NCBI RefSeq assembly: GCF_000308615.1
Contig: NZ_BAGB01000046.1
Coordinates: 124,001-188,000, forward strand
Origin: Nocardia jiangxiensis NBRC 101359
GTDB taxonomy: Bacteria; Actinomycetota; Actinomycetes; Mycobacteriales; Mycobacteriaceae
DNA length: 64,000 nt
Direction of reading: 5' to 3'
A model generated the notes under the pieces. That model was not told the DNA's origin. It searched no databases and saw only the letters and a program-made list of their open reading frames with translations. Of the stretch, positions 43,914-53,489 are shown one piece after another; position 1 is the first letter of the stretch, and each line of letters opens with the position of its first letter. The translations under genes and the position numbers were made by a program.

Positions 43914-44528
43914 ATGACACGACAGACCCCACCGCGCCTCACCCCTGGACGCGGTCGCCGCCCGGCACCGGAGGTGCGCCGCGCGACCCTGGCCGCCGCA
44001 GCGGATCTGCTGTTCTCCCAAGGCATTCGGAGTGTCACCTTCGAGAAGGTCGCCGCCCGCGCGGGCGCCAGCAAGGTCACCCTCTACAAGTGGTGGCCCT
44101 CACCGGGCGCGCTGGCGTTCGAGGCATATTTCGAGGCCGTCCAGGACACGCTCGCCTTCCCCGACACCGGCGACATCCGCCGCGACCTGACCACCCAACT
44201 GCACGCGTTCGTCGACCTGCTGCATCGCAACGGCTCGGTCGTCGCCGAGATCATCGGTGCCGCACAGAGTGATCCGGGCCTGGCGACGGCCCTGTCCGAG
44301 CAGTACACCCGTCCCCGCCGCGACCTCGCTGTCGAACGTCTCACCCGCGCCCGCGAGGCGGGCCAGATCCGCGAGGGCGTCCATCTCGAGGTCGTCGTCG
44401 ACCAGCTCTGGGGCGCCTGCTACCACCGCCTCCTCCTCCCCGCCGAACCTCTGACCACGGATTTCGCCGATGCGTTGATCGCCAACCTGTTCCTCGCCAT
44501 CACCCCCACGACGCACCGAGCACGGTAG
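43914..44528 (+). CDS. TetR-family repressor
   Basis: 204 residues from ATG 43914 with GGAG 8 nt upstream; the frame is open further upstream but without a start that has a binding site. HTH: GIRSVTFEKVAARAGASKVTLYKW, in the TetR group with a C-terminal domain like AcrR/TetR_C_11 (RDLTTQLHAFVDLLHRNG). It most likely binds the 17-bp palindrome at 43805-43821 and represses the SDR gene and itself. Confidence 0.9.
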   Translation: MTRQTPPRLTPGRGRRPAPEVRRATLAAAADLLFSQGIRSVTFEKVAARAGASKVTLYKWWPSPGALAFEAYFEAVQDTLAFPDTGDIRRDLTTQLHAFVDLLHRNGSVVAEIIGAAQSDPGLATALSEQYTRPRRDLAVERLTRAREAGQIREGVHLEVVVDQLWGACYHRLLLPAEPLTTDFADALIANLFLAITPTTHRAR

Positions 44529-44537
44529 CCTCGCGGA

Positions 44538-46088
44538 ATGAGCATGGTGGACGCCCCGATCGTGGCCGTGACCGTCTATCCCGGACAGGCGCGAATCACC
44601 CGGCGCACGACCGTCATCGTGGAGGCCGGGGAGCAGTCGGTGGAGGTCGGCGGGCTGCCATTGGGGCTGGTCCGGGACTCGGTGCGGGTGAGCGGGCGCG
44701 GGGCGGCCTCGGTCCTCGGGGTCGATGTGGCGATGCAGCGCAATCCCCGCTCGCCCGACGCGGTCGTCCAGGAGCTCGAGCAACGCGCCGAACAGATCCG
44801 GTCCGGACTCGCGGAACTGGCCGACGCCCGCACCGTCGAGGACAGCCGGATGGAATTGCTCACCAACCTCGGGCGCCGCTCCGGCAACGCGTTCGCCAAG
44901 GCGCTCGCATCGGGTGACATCGAACCGGATCGGGTTGCGGGGCTGAGTGATTCGCTCGCCCAGCAGCTCGGCGCGACGCTCGCGCGGCAGCGGGAGCTGC
45001 ACGGGCAGCACGAGCGTCGGGAGGAGGAGTTGCGCGCGGTGGAACGCGATCTCGCCGAACATCACCGGCAGCGCACTCCGGATCGTCAGCAGGTGGCGGT
45101 CTCCCTCGACGTGCACGAGGCCGGGGAACTCGAACTCGAACTGTCCTACGTCGTCGACGACGCGCGCTGGGTCTCGACCTACGACATCCGGTTGCGCGGT
45201 GAAGGACTCACCCTCGGCTGGTACGCGGAGATCGCCCAGAACACCGGCGAGGACTGGCCCCCGTGCGAACTGGCTCTGTCCACCGCCCGCCCGGCGATCT
45301 CGGCGCGACTGCCCGAGCCGGAGCCGTGGTTCCTGGATCGCCTGCGACCGCCCGAACCGGTGGCCTACGGCGCTCCGGCCGGTGGACCGCCAGAACCCGG
45401 AATGATGCCGAGCGCAAAGGTATTGCATGCTGCGATGGCCGAACCGGCAGCCCCCGCAATCGAACACGGAGCCGCGGCGACCACCTACCGTCCGCCCCAG
45501 CGGATCGCCGTCCCGAGCGATGCGACCGCACACCGCACCACGGTGGCCGTCCTGGATCTGGATGCCACCCTCGATCACATCACCGCACCCGCGCAGAGTC
45601 AGGAAGTGTATCTGCGGGCCACCACGGTCAACACCTCCGAGCACACGCTGCGGCCGGGCCGCGCCTCGGTGTTCCACGACTCGGAGTTCGTCGGCACGAC
45701 GACCCTGGAGATCTGGGCGCCCGGCGAGGAGATCGAGCTGAATCTCGGTGTGGACGAACGGATCCGGGCCGAACGCGAACTGGTGCGCCGCACCGCCGGA
45801 AAGGGCGTCATCGGCAGTGCGACCCGGCGTGAGGTCCGCTACCGCATCACCGTCGGCAACTACGGCCGCCGCGCCACCACCGTCACCGTCCTGGACCGTA
45901 TCCCGGTCTCACGCGACGAGGCCATCGTGGTCCGCGACGTCACCTGCCGCCCCGATCCACACCACCGCACCGACCTGGGCGGGCTGACCTGGCGACTCCC
46001 CCTGGAACCCGAAGCGACAGCGGAGATTTCACTCGGGTTCCGGGTCGACACCGCCAAGGGCGTCGAACTCAGCGGCTGGCGCGAGTAG
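44538..46088 (+). CDS. DUF4139/DUF4140 (mucoidy inhibitor MuiA-like) protein
   Basis: 516 residues starting 9 bp after the TetR stop. N-terminal DUF4140 region (VTVYPGQARITRRTTV), a long coiled coil (residues about 80-175, rich in Glu/Arg/Leu heptads) and a C-terminal DUF4139 beta domain (LELSYVVDDARWVSTYDIRL, NTGEDWPPCELALSTA). A Pro/Ala-rich loop interrupts the C-terminal domain around 270-320. The family is widespread and of unknown function. No signal peptide is visible. Likely cotranscribed with the TetR gene, without an obvious functional link. Confidence 0.8.
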   Translation: MSMVDAPIVAVTVYPGQARITRRTTVIVEAGEQSVEVGGLPLGLVRDSVRVSGRGAASVLGVDVAMQRNPRSPDAVVQELEQRAEQIRSGLAELADARTVEDSRMELLTNLGRRSGNAFAKALASGDIEPDRVAGLSDSLAQQLGATLARQRELHGQHERREEELRAVERDLAEHHRQRTPDRQQVAVSLDVHEAGELELELSYVVDDARWVSTYDIRLRGEGLTLGWYAEIAQNTGEDWPPCELALSTARPAISARLPEPEPWFLDRLRPPEPVAYGAPAGGPPEPGMMPSAKVLHAAMAEPAAPAIEHGAAATTYRPPQRIAVPSDATAHRTTVAVLDLDATLDHITAPAQSQEVYLRATTVNTSEHTLRPGRASVFHDSEFVGTTTLEIWAPGEEIELNLGVDERIRAERELVRRTAGKGVIGSATRREVRYRITVGNYGRRATTVTVLDRIPVSRDEAIVVRDVTCRPDPHHRTDLGGLTWRLPLEPEATAEISLGFRVDTAKGVELSGWRE

Positions 46089-46110
46089 TCCGCACCCGCG
46101 CGTCCGACAC

Positions 46111-47637
46111 TCACCGCGGTGTCCGCTCCGCGGAAGCACCCGCTCCGAGGAGTTCGGATTCGGGTGGGTGGCGGTCGAACCACGGTCGGGCCGTTTCGAT
46201 TTCGGCGGCGAGTTGCAGGAGCAGATACTCGCTGTCGAAGCCGCCCACGAACTGCGTGCCCAGCGGCAGACCGTCCGCGGTCCAGTGCGTCGGCACGCTC
46301 ATGGCGGGACGGCCGGTGATGTTCGCCAGCTGGGTGAACGGGACCGCTGCCAGGTTGGCGGTGACCAGGTCCCGGTAGACTACGGTGCGGGACAATATCT
46401 TTCCCACACCCAGGCGCAGCAGCGGGGGCAGCACGGCATCGGCGATCGCGGGGGTGCGGTTCTGGCCGATGCGCAGCGGTGGTTCGGCCAGGGACGGCGT
46501 CAGCAACAGGTCGTAGGTCTCGTGGAAATCGGCCAGGGCCCGGGTGTATTCGGTCCAACGGGCTTGCGCGAGCAGCAGTTCCGTGGACGACACCGCACGA
46601 CCGGCCGCCGCGAGCACCTGGGTGTCGATATCGAAATCGGCGGCGGACGCGCCCGTTTCGCGACAGGCTTCGGCGAGTTCCGCGGCGCACCAGGCGGTCC
46701 AGACGGTCATGAAGTCCATCCCCAGACGCCGCCCGTCGATACTCGGAGCGGCCGGTTCCACGGTGTGTCCCAGCGATTCCAGCAGGGTGGCCGCATCCTC
46801 GACCGCGGCGACCGCTTCGGGATCGACCGGCGTGCCCTGCGGAGCCGTATGCGTGAATCCGATCCGCAGACGACGCACGGGATCCTGCACCGCGTCGAGA
46901 TACGGGCGTTCGGACCGCTGAACCAGATAGGGCGCACCGGGATCGGGTGCGCCGAGTATGTCGAGCATGGCCGCGCTGTCTCGCACGCTGCGCGTGAGCA
47001 CGCCCTGGCTGACCGCCCCGAACAGCGGATCCCCCAGCCCCGGACCGCTGGGAATCAGTCCGCGCCCGGGTTTGAGCCCGAACAGTCCGGTGCAGGCGGC
47101 GGGAATGCGAATGGAACCGCCGCCGTCGCTCGCACCCGCCACCGGCACGATGCCCGCGGCGACCGCCGCGGCCGCCCCACCCGAGGATCCACCCGGCGTG
47201 CGTTCGGTATTCCACGGATTGCGGGTCACACCGAAGGTCCTGGTCTCGGTGACGCCCTTGGTGCCGAATTCCGGGGTCGTGGTCTTGCCGAAGATCACCA
47301 GCCCGGCGTCCAGCCAGCGACGCACCGCGAGACTGTGCTCGGTCGCGGGCACCGACCGCAGCGGCCCGGTGCCCGCCGAGGTCGGATATCCGGCGTAATC
47401 CTGTGCCAGGTCCTTGATGAGGAACGGCACCCCGGCGAACGGCCCCGTGAGATCTCCCCGCCCGGCCAGTCGCCGACCGTTCTCCTGCATGAGCAGACTC
47501 ACCGCGTTGATCGCCGGATCGACCTGCGCACAACGTTCCAACGCCAACTCGAGCAATTCGGCCGCGCGCACCTCCCCACGAGCGATCAGCTCGGCGAGCC
47601 CGATCGCGTCGTGAGCCCGGTATTCGTCGTACCGCAT
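46111..47637 (-). CDS. Amidase (amidase signature family)
   Basis: 508 residues from ATG 47637 (GGAGG 5 nt upstream). Ser-cisSer-Lys amidase signature: the catalytic Lys in FLIKDLAQ and the Ser cluster in RTPGGSSGGAAAAVAAG and GASDGGGSIRIPAA. It hydrolyses an amide or nitrile-derived amide; the substrate is not readable. It resembles 6-aminohexanoate-cyclic-dimer hydrolase-type amidases. It converges on the DUF4139 gene; no nitrilase or transporter adjacent. Confidence 0.9.
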   Translation of the reverse strand: MRYDEYRAHDAIGLAELIARGEVRAAELLELALERCAQVDPAINAVSLLMQENGRRLAGRGDLTGPFAGVPFLIKDLAQDYAGYPTSAGTGPLRSVPATEHSLAVRRWLDAGLVIFGKTTTPEFGTKGVTETRTFGVTRNPWNTERTPGGSSGGAAAAVAAGIVPVAGASDGGGSIRIPAACTGLFGLKPGRGLIPSGPGLGDPLFGAVSQGVLTRSVRDSAAMLDILGAPDPGAPYLVQRSERPYLDAVQDPVRRLRIGFTHTAPQGTPVDPEAVAAVEDAATLLESLGHTVEPAAPSIDGRRLGMDFMTVWTAWCAAELAEACRETGASAADFDIDTQVLAAAGRAVSSTELLLAQARWTEYTRALADFHETYDLLLTPSLAEPPLRIGQNRTPAIADAVLPPLLRLGVGKILSRTVVYRDLVTANLAAVPFTQLANITGRPAMSVPTHWTADGLPLGTQFVGGFDSEYLLLQLAAEIETARPWFDRHPPESELLGAGASAERTPR

Positions 47638-48069
47638 CGTCACCTCCTCATCAGCGGCTTGCGTCCCGAGTATGTCGACGATAGTTCGCCGGCGCCGCGT
47701 CCGGACAGGTTGCCACAGTGACCTGGCGTCGGCTCGCCGGATGTCCCGGGTCAGCCGTAATACCGATATTTCGGGGTGGGAATTTGCGCATTCGCGAACC
47801 GATTCGGTTACCTACAAATGTATTTTGTCGAAGCGTCCGACACCATCCCGCAGGCCGAGACGGGTACACGAACATAAATGGCAACCGATTACAAGATGTG
47901 AAAGTCCCCGGAAGGGCACTGAATCATGTTCGGCGCAGTCGCCGTATCGACGAGAAGGCGCGGACCAGCACGTCACAGGGCGCAATGGCAACCTCCGTAC
48001 CAGCGAGGTTGTTCCTGAAAGCACGAGATTTTCCGCGACGGGCTCGCCGCGCGGTCGTATACTCCACCT
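47638..48069. other. Intergenic stretch between amidase and FHA-ABC gene
   Basis: 432 bp separating the divergent amidase and FHA-ABC genes. It contains an AT-richer core (47780-47900, with CTACAAATGTATTTTGTC) that should hold promoters. I find no convincing coding region, repeat or RNA gene. Confidence 0.55.
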
Positions 48070-50526
48070 ATGGCGGATAAGCAGTCTTCCACCGAATTCG
48101 CCGAGTCAGCGGTTCTTGTGGTGCAGACGAGAGAACGCGTCTATCGACTACGCGCCGGAGGCGCATATAACGTCGGCCGCGATCCCGGAGCCGATATCGT
48201 TGTGAGCGATCCGCGAGTGTCTTCTCTGCACGCCGTCCTGGAACGGGGATCGGGCGGTTGGGAAATCGAGGACGCGAGCAGCCTCAACGGCACCTTCTTC
48301 GACGGACACCGCGTCGAGCGGATGATCATCGACCACGACGAGACGTTCCAGCTCGGCCACGCGGTGGACGGCGAGAAGCTGGCCTGTTCGGTGGAGGTGC
48401 CCGAGACGCGACCTGCGCACGATCCCGGCGGCGATATCGGTGAAGCGACGATGATCGTCCCGGATCCCGGCTACGACCTCGACGACGAGGCAACCTTCAC
48501 GCTGCGCCCATCGGATCGCGGGATTTCGCGATCGTCGGCTCCCGCTGCCCACCCCGGCGCGGTCGTCCGGATCACGGGAACGCTGCGCGTCGGCCGCGCC
48601 GCCGACAACGACATCGTCGTGCCAGATCTGATGGTCTCGCGCCATCATGCCGAAGTGCGGGTGATCGGCGAGGGCAAGTATCGGGTCGTCGACCTCGACA
48701 GTCACAACGGCACCTACGTCAACGGCGCCCGGGTCGATGTCGCGGATCTGTCCGAAGGCGACTCGATCGGTATGGGGCACACCACCTATCGGCTGGTCGG
48801 CGAGGAGCTGCGCGAGTCGGTCGACACCGGTGACGTCTCGGTCTCGGTGCAGAACCTCATCGTGCGGACCGAGGATGGCAAGGTGCTGCTCGACGAGGTG
48901 AGCTTCCCGATCCCGCAGCGCTCGCTCGTCGGCGTCATCGGCCCCAGTGGGGCGGGCAAGTCGACGTTGCTCGGCGCGGTCACCGGATTGCGGCCCGCGA
49001 CCGAGGGGACGGTCCGCTACGACGGCCGCGACCTCTACACCGATTACGACGAGCTCAGGCACCGGATCGGACTGGTTCCCCAGGAGGACATCCTGCACAA
49101 CCAGCTCCCGACGCGACGCGCGCTGCTCTACGCGGCGGAACTGCGGTTCCCCGGTGACACGCGCAGCGAGGAGCGGGAGCAGCGAGTCGACGAGGTGCTC
49201 GAGGAACTCGGTTTGACGCGGCACGCGGACACTCGCATCGAAAGGCTCTCCGGCGGGCAGCGCAAACGTGTGAGCGTCGCACTGGAGTTGCTGACCAAAC
49301 CGTCGCTGCTGTTCCTCGACGAGCCGACGTCCGGCCTAGACCCGGGCCTGGACAAGACCGTCATGGAGATGCTGTCGGACCTGGCGCACGACGGGCGGAC
49401 GGTCATCGTCGTCACGCACAGCGTCGCGAACCTCGATTCGTGTGACCGTCTGCTGGTTCTGGTGCCCGGCGGCAAGCTGGCCTACTACGGACCGCCCGCG
49501 GAGGGTTTGCAGCAGTTCGGGCAGCCGTCCTGGGCCGAGGTGTTCCAGGCATTCGACCACGAGGAGGATCGCGACTGGGCCGGTGAGTTCCAGGCTTCGC
49601 CGCGCTTCGGGCACTATGTGGCGGTCGGGCTGACCGACGATGCCGGTCCGGCCGAAGTGCAGTCGCCGCCGGCGCCACCGCCCGCGTCGCAGTCCAAGTT
49701 GAGTCAGCTCAGCACGCTGTGCCGACGCTATCTCGCGGTCATCGCCTCGGACCGAAGCTATCTGGTGCTGCTGGGTGTGATGCCGCTGCTGCTCGGCGGT
49801 CTGATCGCCGCCGTGCCGGGTGGGGCGGGTTTCGCTGGGGACCCGGGCAGCAATACCGACGCCCCGACCAAGCTCATGATCCTGGCCTTCGGCGCATGCT
49901 TCATCGGCACCGGCAACTCGATTCGCGAGATCGTCAAAGAGCAGACCATCTACCGCAGAGAACGCGCGGCGGGACTGTCGGCAGGGGTCTATCTGATCTC
50001 GAAACTCCTTGTCCTGGGCGTGATCACAGTCCTGCAGACGGTGGTGTTGTACCTGATCGGCACCATCGGCCAGAAGATGCCGCCGTCCGGGATATTCATG
50101 CCGGTCGATCTGGAACTGATCCTGGCGATGGCGCTGCTGGGCATCGCGTCGCTGGCACTGGGCCTGCTGGTGTCGGTGTCGGTGAGCACCTCGGAGAAGA
50201 CGCTGCCGCTGCTGATCGTGATCTCGATGGCGCAACTGGTGCTCACCGGCGGGCTGGTGCGGCTGCCCGGCACACCGGTGCTGGAACAGCTGGCCTACCT
50301 GTCGCCGTCCCGCTGGGGCTTCGGCGCGGGAGCCGCCACCATCGACCTCGATACCCTGACACCGCACAAAGGCGGACCCGACCCGTTGTGGAACCACAGC
50401 CTCGGCACGTGGCTGATGGATATCGGGTTCGTCATCGCGCTGGCCGTGATCTTCCTGGCGCTGGCCTGGTACCGCCTGTACCAGATGCGGCCACGACGAC
50501 GCGGCGCACGTCCCGTCCGGATCTGA
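48070..50526 (+). CDS. FHA-domain ABC exporter, Rv1747-like
   Basis: 818 residues: two FHA phosphothreonine-binding domains (GRDPGADIVVSDPRVSSLH at 36-54; GRAADNDIVVPDLMVSRHH at 175-193), an ABC ATPase (Walker A GPSGAGKST at 291-299, LSGGQRKR at 393-400, LLFLDEPTSG at 413-422, His450) and a six-helix ABC-2 membrane domain (about 560-800). In Mycobacterium tuberculosis the homologue Rv1747 is phosphorylated between its FHA domains by PknF and exports a cell-wall component. The linker here (ATFTLRPSDRG, about 141-151) holds candidate threonines. No kinase gene is adjacent. Confidence 0.93.
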   Translation: MADKQSSTEFAESAVLVVQTRERVYRLRAGGAYNVGRDPGADIVVSDPRVSSLHAVLERGSGGWEIEDASSLNGTFFDGHRVERMIIDHDETFQLGHAVDGEKLACSVEVPETRPAHDPGGDIGEATMIVPDPGYDLDDEATFTLRPSDRGISRSSAPAAHPGAVVRITGTLRVGRAADNDIVVPDLMVSRHHAEVRVIGEGKYRVVDLDSHNGTYVNGARVDVADLSEGDSIGMGHTTYRLVGEELRESVDTGDVSVSVQNLIVRTEDGKVLLDEVSFPIPQRSLVGVIGPSGAGKSTLLGAVTGLRPATEGTVRYDGRDLYTDYDELRHRIGLVPQEDILHNQLPTRRALLYAAELRFPGDTRSEEREQRVDEVLEELGLTRHADTRIERLSGGQRKRVSVALELLTKPSLLFLDEPTSGLDPGLDKTVMEMLSDLAHDGRTVIVVTHSVANLDSCDRLLVLVPGGKLAYYGPPAEGLQQFGQPSWAEVFQAFDHEEDRDWAGEFQASPRFGHYVAVGLTDDAGPAEVQSPPAPPPASQSKLSQLSTLCRRYLAVIASDRSYLVLLGVMPLLLGGLIAAVPGGAGFAGDPGSNTDAPTKLMILAFGACFIGTGNSIREIVKEQTIYRRERAAGLSAGVYLISKLLVLGVITVLQTVVLYLIGTIGQKMPPSGIFMPVDLELILAMALLGIASLALGLLVSVSVSTSEKTLPLLIVISMAQLVLTGGLVRLPGTPVLEQLAYLSPSRWGFGAGAATIDLDTLTPHKGGPDPLWNHSLGTWLMDIGFVIALAVIFLALAWYRLYQMRPRRRGARPVRI

Positions 50527-50590
50527 CGGTGCTGCTCGTGGTCGCGAGAGGCTTCTCGTGACGGCGAGGACTGGGTGATCGACGGGCCGG

Positions 50591-50796
50591 GTGCATATCG
50601 CGGCGCCGGCGGTCCGCACGGCGCACCGGGCGATGGACGAATCGGTCGCGTACGCCGCGTCGGCGACGCAGGGCAGGCAGCCGATCGGGGAATTCCAGCT
50701 CGTACAGGCCATCACGCCGATCAGCAGACCGGCGTGATGGCCGGGCGGGCGCTGGTGCGCGAGACGGCGCAACGGGGAGGATCGGCGGCGGACTGA
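50591..50796 (+). pseudogene. Acyl-CoA dehydrogenase remnant
   Basis: One frame (50591-50737) reads AHRAMDESVAYAASATQGRQ, then PIGEFQLVQAI and stops. In another frame the text continues as ADQQTGVMAGRALVRETAQR to 50796. Together they form the acyl-CoA dehydrogenase C-terminal helix pattern (TQGGRPIGEFQLVQ, then MAGRALVRETA) with one frameshift. Nothing before or after is recognisable, so only about 70 residues remain. Sits in the gap between the exporter and the SDR gene. Confidence 0.6.
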
Positions 50797-50870
50797 TCCG
50801 CGAGGCCGGGAAACGCGTGTGAGCGCACCCCGCGACGACGTACCCTGCACCTGAGGAAACGGAGTTCGAC

Positions 50871-51617
50871 ATGTCCGAACCATTGCTGGAGAACAAGATC
50901 GCCGTCGTCACCGGCGCGGCCCAGGGCATCGGCTATGCGATAGCCGAACGGTTCGTCGCCGAGGGCGCCCGAATCGTGTTGGGCGATCTGGATTCCGGCA
51001 CCGTGACCGACGCCGCGAAACGTCTGGGCGGGCCCGAGACGGCGATCGGCGTGCGCTGCGACGTCACGAACGCCGACGACGTGGACACACTGCTGCAGGC
51101 CGCGCTGGACACCTTCGGCGGCCTGGACGTCATGGTCAACAATGCCGGTATCACCCGCGACGCGACCATGCGCACGATGACCGAGGACCAGTTCGATCAG
51201 GTTGTCTCCGTGCACCTCAAGGGCACCTGGAACGGCACCCGCAAGGCCGCGGCGATCATGCGCGAGCGCAAGAGCGGCGCGATCGTGAACCTGTCCTCGC
51301 TCTCGGGCAAGGTCGGCATGGTCGGCCAGACGAACTACTCGGCGGCCAAGGCAGGCATCGTCGGATTGTCCAAGGCCGCGGCCAAGGAGGTTGCGCACCA
51401 CGGCATTCGGGTCAACGCCATCCAGCCCGGCCTGATCCGCACCGCCATGACCGAGGCGATGCCGGAGAAGGCGTGGGGGCAGAAGATGGCCGAGATTCCG
51501 CTGGGGCGCGCCGGGGAGGTCGACGAAATCGCCTCGGTGGCACTGTTTCTCGCCTCCGACCTGTCTTCCTATATGACCGGCACGGTACTCGAGGTCACCG
51601 GTGGAAGGCTCATGTGA
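50871..51617 (+). CDS. Short-chain dehydrogenase, FabG-like
   Basis: 248 residues. Complete SDR set: GAAQGIGYAIAERFVAEG, NNAGITRDAT, NLSSLSGKVGMVG and YSAAK. The pattern matches FabG-type 3-oxoacyl-ACP/CoA reductases. It follows the acyl-CoA dehydrogenase remnant, so the pair may once have been a beta-oxidation module. ATG 50871 with GGAG upstream. Confidence 0.9.
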   Translation: MSEPLLENKIAVVTGAAQGIGYAIAERFVAEGARIVLGDLDSGTVTDAAKRLGGPETAIGVRCDVTNADDVDTLLQAALDTFGGLDVMVNNAGITRDATMRTMTEDQFDQVVSVHLKGTWNGTRKAAAIMRERKSGAIVNLSSLSGKVGMVGQTNYSAAKAGIVGLSKAAAKEVAHHGIRVNAIQPGLIRTAMTEAMPEKAWGQKMAEIPLGRAGEVDEIASVALFLASDLSSYMTGTVLEVTGGRLM

Positions 51618-51710
51618 TGGGCGAGTGGGAGCCGCATACCGTCACCACGCTACCGGAGTTCGCCGACTCGCCGGACGATGCGGCCGGCGTAGCGCACGTA
51701 GGGTCGTCTC

Positions 51711-52613
51711 ATGATCGAGGTCCCGGAGCAATTCGTTCGGATCAAGTCGGCCAACGAAGGCGAGCGCGGGCGGGCGTGGGTCTCCGCCCTGCCGGGCTTG
51801 GTGGATGTGCTGCTGGAGCGCTGGTCGTGCACGCCTACGGGGCCGGTGATGCACGGCCGGGTCGGGATCGTCGTTCCGGTGCGACGTCCGGACCGGACAC
51901 CCGCGGTGGTCAAGGTGTCGTTCCCGCACCCGGGCAACGTTCACGACCCGGATGCGTACGCGACCTGGGCCGGGAATGGCGCCGCGCGGTTGTTCGCGCG
52001 TGACGACGACAATTTCGCCATGCTGCTGGAACGAGCGTCCCAGCGCACCCTCGCCACCGTGACCGATCACGAACAAGCCCTCACCATCCAGGGCAGACTC
52101 TCACGCAGGCTGGCCGTACCCGCACCACCGGGACTACCTCGACTGTCCGGGCAGATCGATCGCTGGGAACACGAGATCATCACCACCGCAGCCGCTTTCG
52201 GCAATCCCGTGCCACGCGAGGTACTCGACGCCACCGTTGCCACCCTGCGCGAGCTCGGCCCCGACCAGCCCGACATCCTCGTCCACGCAGACCTGCACGA
52301 CGCCAACATCCTGGCCTCCGATCGCGAGCCCTGGCTTGCGATCGACCCCAAGACCTGGGTCGGAGACCCCGCACACGACGCCCTCAACGTGATCCGCAGC
52401 CCCCGCTTCACCGAGGTCTTCCGTTCCTCGAACATGCGCCCGACCGTCCTGCGCTACCTCGATATCTATTGCGACGCAGCCGAACTCGACACCGAGCGCG
52501 CGAGACGCTGGACGCAGGTCGGAGCGGTCCGCGAAGCGATGTGGGGTCGCAGACACGGCGAGCCCGGATGGCTCATCCACGCCACCGACCAACTCGCCCA
52601 GATCCTCACCTGA
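51711..52613 (+). CDS. Aminoglycoside/streptomycin 6-phosphotransferase-like kinase
   Basis: 300 residues. Kinase motifs: ATP lysine Lys68 (AVVKVSFP), catalytic loop HADLHDAN (His192, Asp194, Asn199) and DPKTWVGDPAHD with Asp212. The pattern HADLHDANIL and the N-terminal W/R-rich region match the aminoglycoside/hydroxyurea antibiotic resistance kinase (APH(6)) family. It could phosphorylate streptomycin or a related small molecule; resistance is not proved by sequence. GC content is like the surroundings. Confidence 0.85.
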   Translation: MIEVPEQFVRIKSANEGERGRAWVSALPGLVDVLLERWSCTPTGPVMHGRVGIVVPVRRPDRTPAVVKVSFPHPGNVHDPDAYATWAGNGAARLFARDDDNFAMLLERASQRTLATVTDHEQALTIQGRLSRRLAVPAPPGLPRLSGQIDRWEHEIITTAAAFGNPVPREVLDATVATLRELGPDQPDILVHADLHDANILASDREPWLAIDPKTWVGDPAHDALNVIRSPRFTEVFRSSNMRPTVLRYLDIYCDAAELDTERARRWTQVGAVREAMWGRRHGEPGWLIHATDQLAQILT

Positions 52614-52771
52614 ACGCCCGAAATCGGCTGCGGAGAGCGCTGATCGGCGACTCCGACGTCACTGTTGCTGATTGCCTGGGGTATTCATGAGCGCTTGCAG
52701 TTGCAGCCAGCTCGGGTCCACAGTGGAAGCGCTGGTAACCGTCGCCGGAAGCATGCGGCAGAATCGTCGAG

Positions 52772-53441
52772 ATGGATTCACGCCGGTATCTCGAACTGAT
52801 CCTGGCCGACAGCAGTGCGTTGCTGACGGCGGTACGACGCGATCCCGACGCCGCGGTGCCCCTCGTGTCCGGGATGGACGGCTCGGGACCTGTTGGGGCA
52901 CGTCGGCCAGGTGTACGAGCACAAGACCCTGTGTATGACTCTCGGCCACGCACCACTCGACGAACAGCGGAGTTCCCCGGCTCGGCAGGAGACCGAGCTG
53001 AGCGCATGGTTCGTCGAGCAACGAGATGCGTTGCTGGAACAACTGACCGAGCGTGGACCTGTGCAGCAGACGTTCACCTGGTTCCCGCCCGATCGAACGG
53101 TTGGTTTCTGGTATCGCCGGATGGCGTTGGAGACGGCCGTGCACCGCGTCGACGCCGAACTGGCTACTGGCACAAGAACACCCGTGGATCCGGAGCTGGC
53201 TGTCGACGGGGTCGATGAACTCGTCGGGTTCCTCGTCCATGACTTCGGAGACACCCCGACACGCGCCGCGGGCGCCGGTCGCACCGTGCAGCTGTCCTGT
53301 GGCCAGCGCCGATGGCTGCTCACACTTCGGGCAGATGGTGTCGACTACGCGGCCGAGGGCACGTCCGTGGACGCAAGCACCTGGGGCGATCCAACCGCGC
53401 TGACCGCGCTGGCGTCTCGCCTCGAAGACGAAACCCAGTAG
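52772..53441 (+). pseudogene. Mycothiol-dependent maleylpyruvate isomerase-family protein, frameshifted
   Basis: From ATG 52772 the frame encodes MDSRRYLELILADSSALLTA and DPDAAVP, then breaks. In another frame it goes on as RDLLGHVGQVYEHKTLCMTL to a normal C-terminal domain ending at 53441. The expected text VPSCPGWTARDLLGHVG appears if one C is removed from the CCCC run at 52859-52862. So a one-base insertion separates the DinB-like mycothiol-binding N-terminus from the rest. A sequencing error in the homopolymer is equally possible; if so, the protein is intact at about 222 residues. Confidence 0.8.
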
Positions 53442-53489
53442 GACACACCGCGCGCTGACCATGGACGGACCCGGCCGCCACGGTTTGCG

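Noticed and set aside
49336..50883. A 515-codon minus-strand frame under the exporter gene
   Set aside because: Antisense shadow of the FHA-ABC gene; the apparent Cys-rich part (50700-50530) is the complement of the acyl-CoA dehydrogenase remnant.
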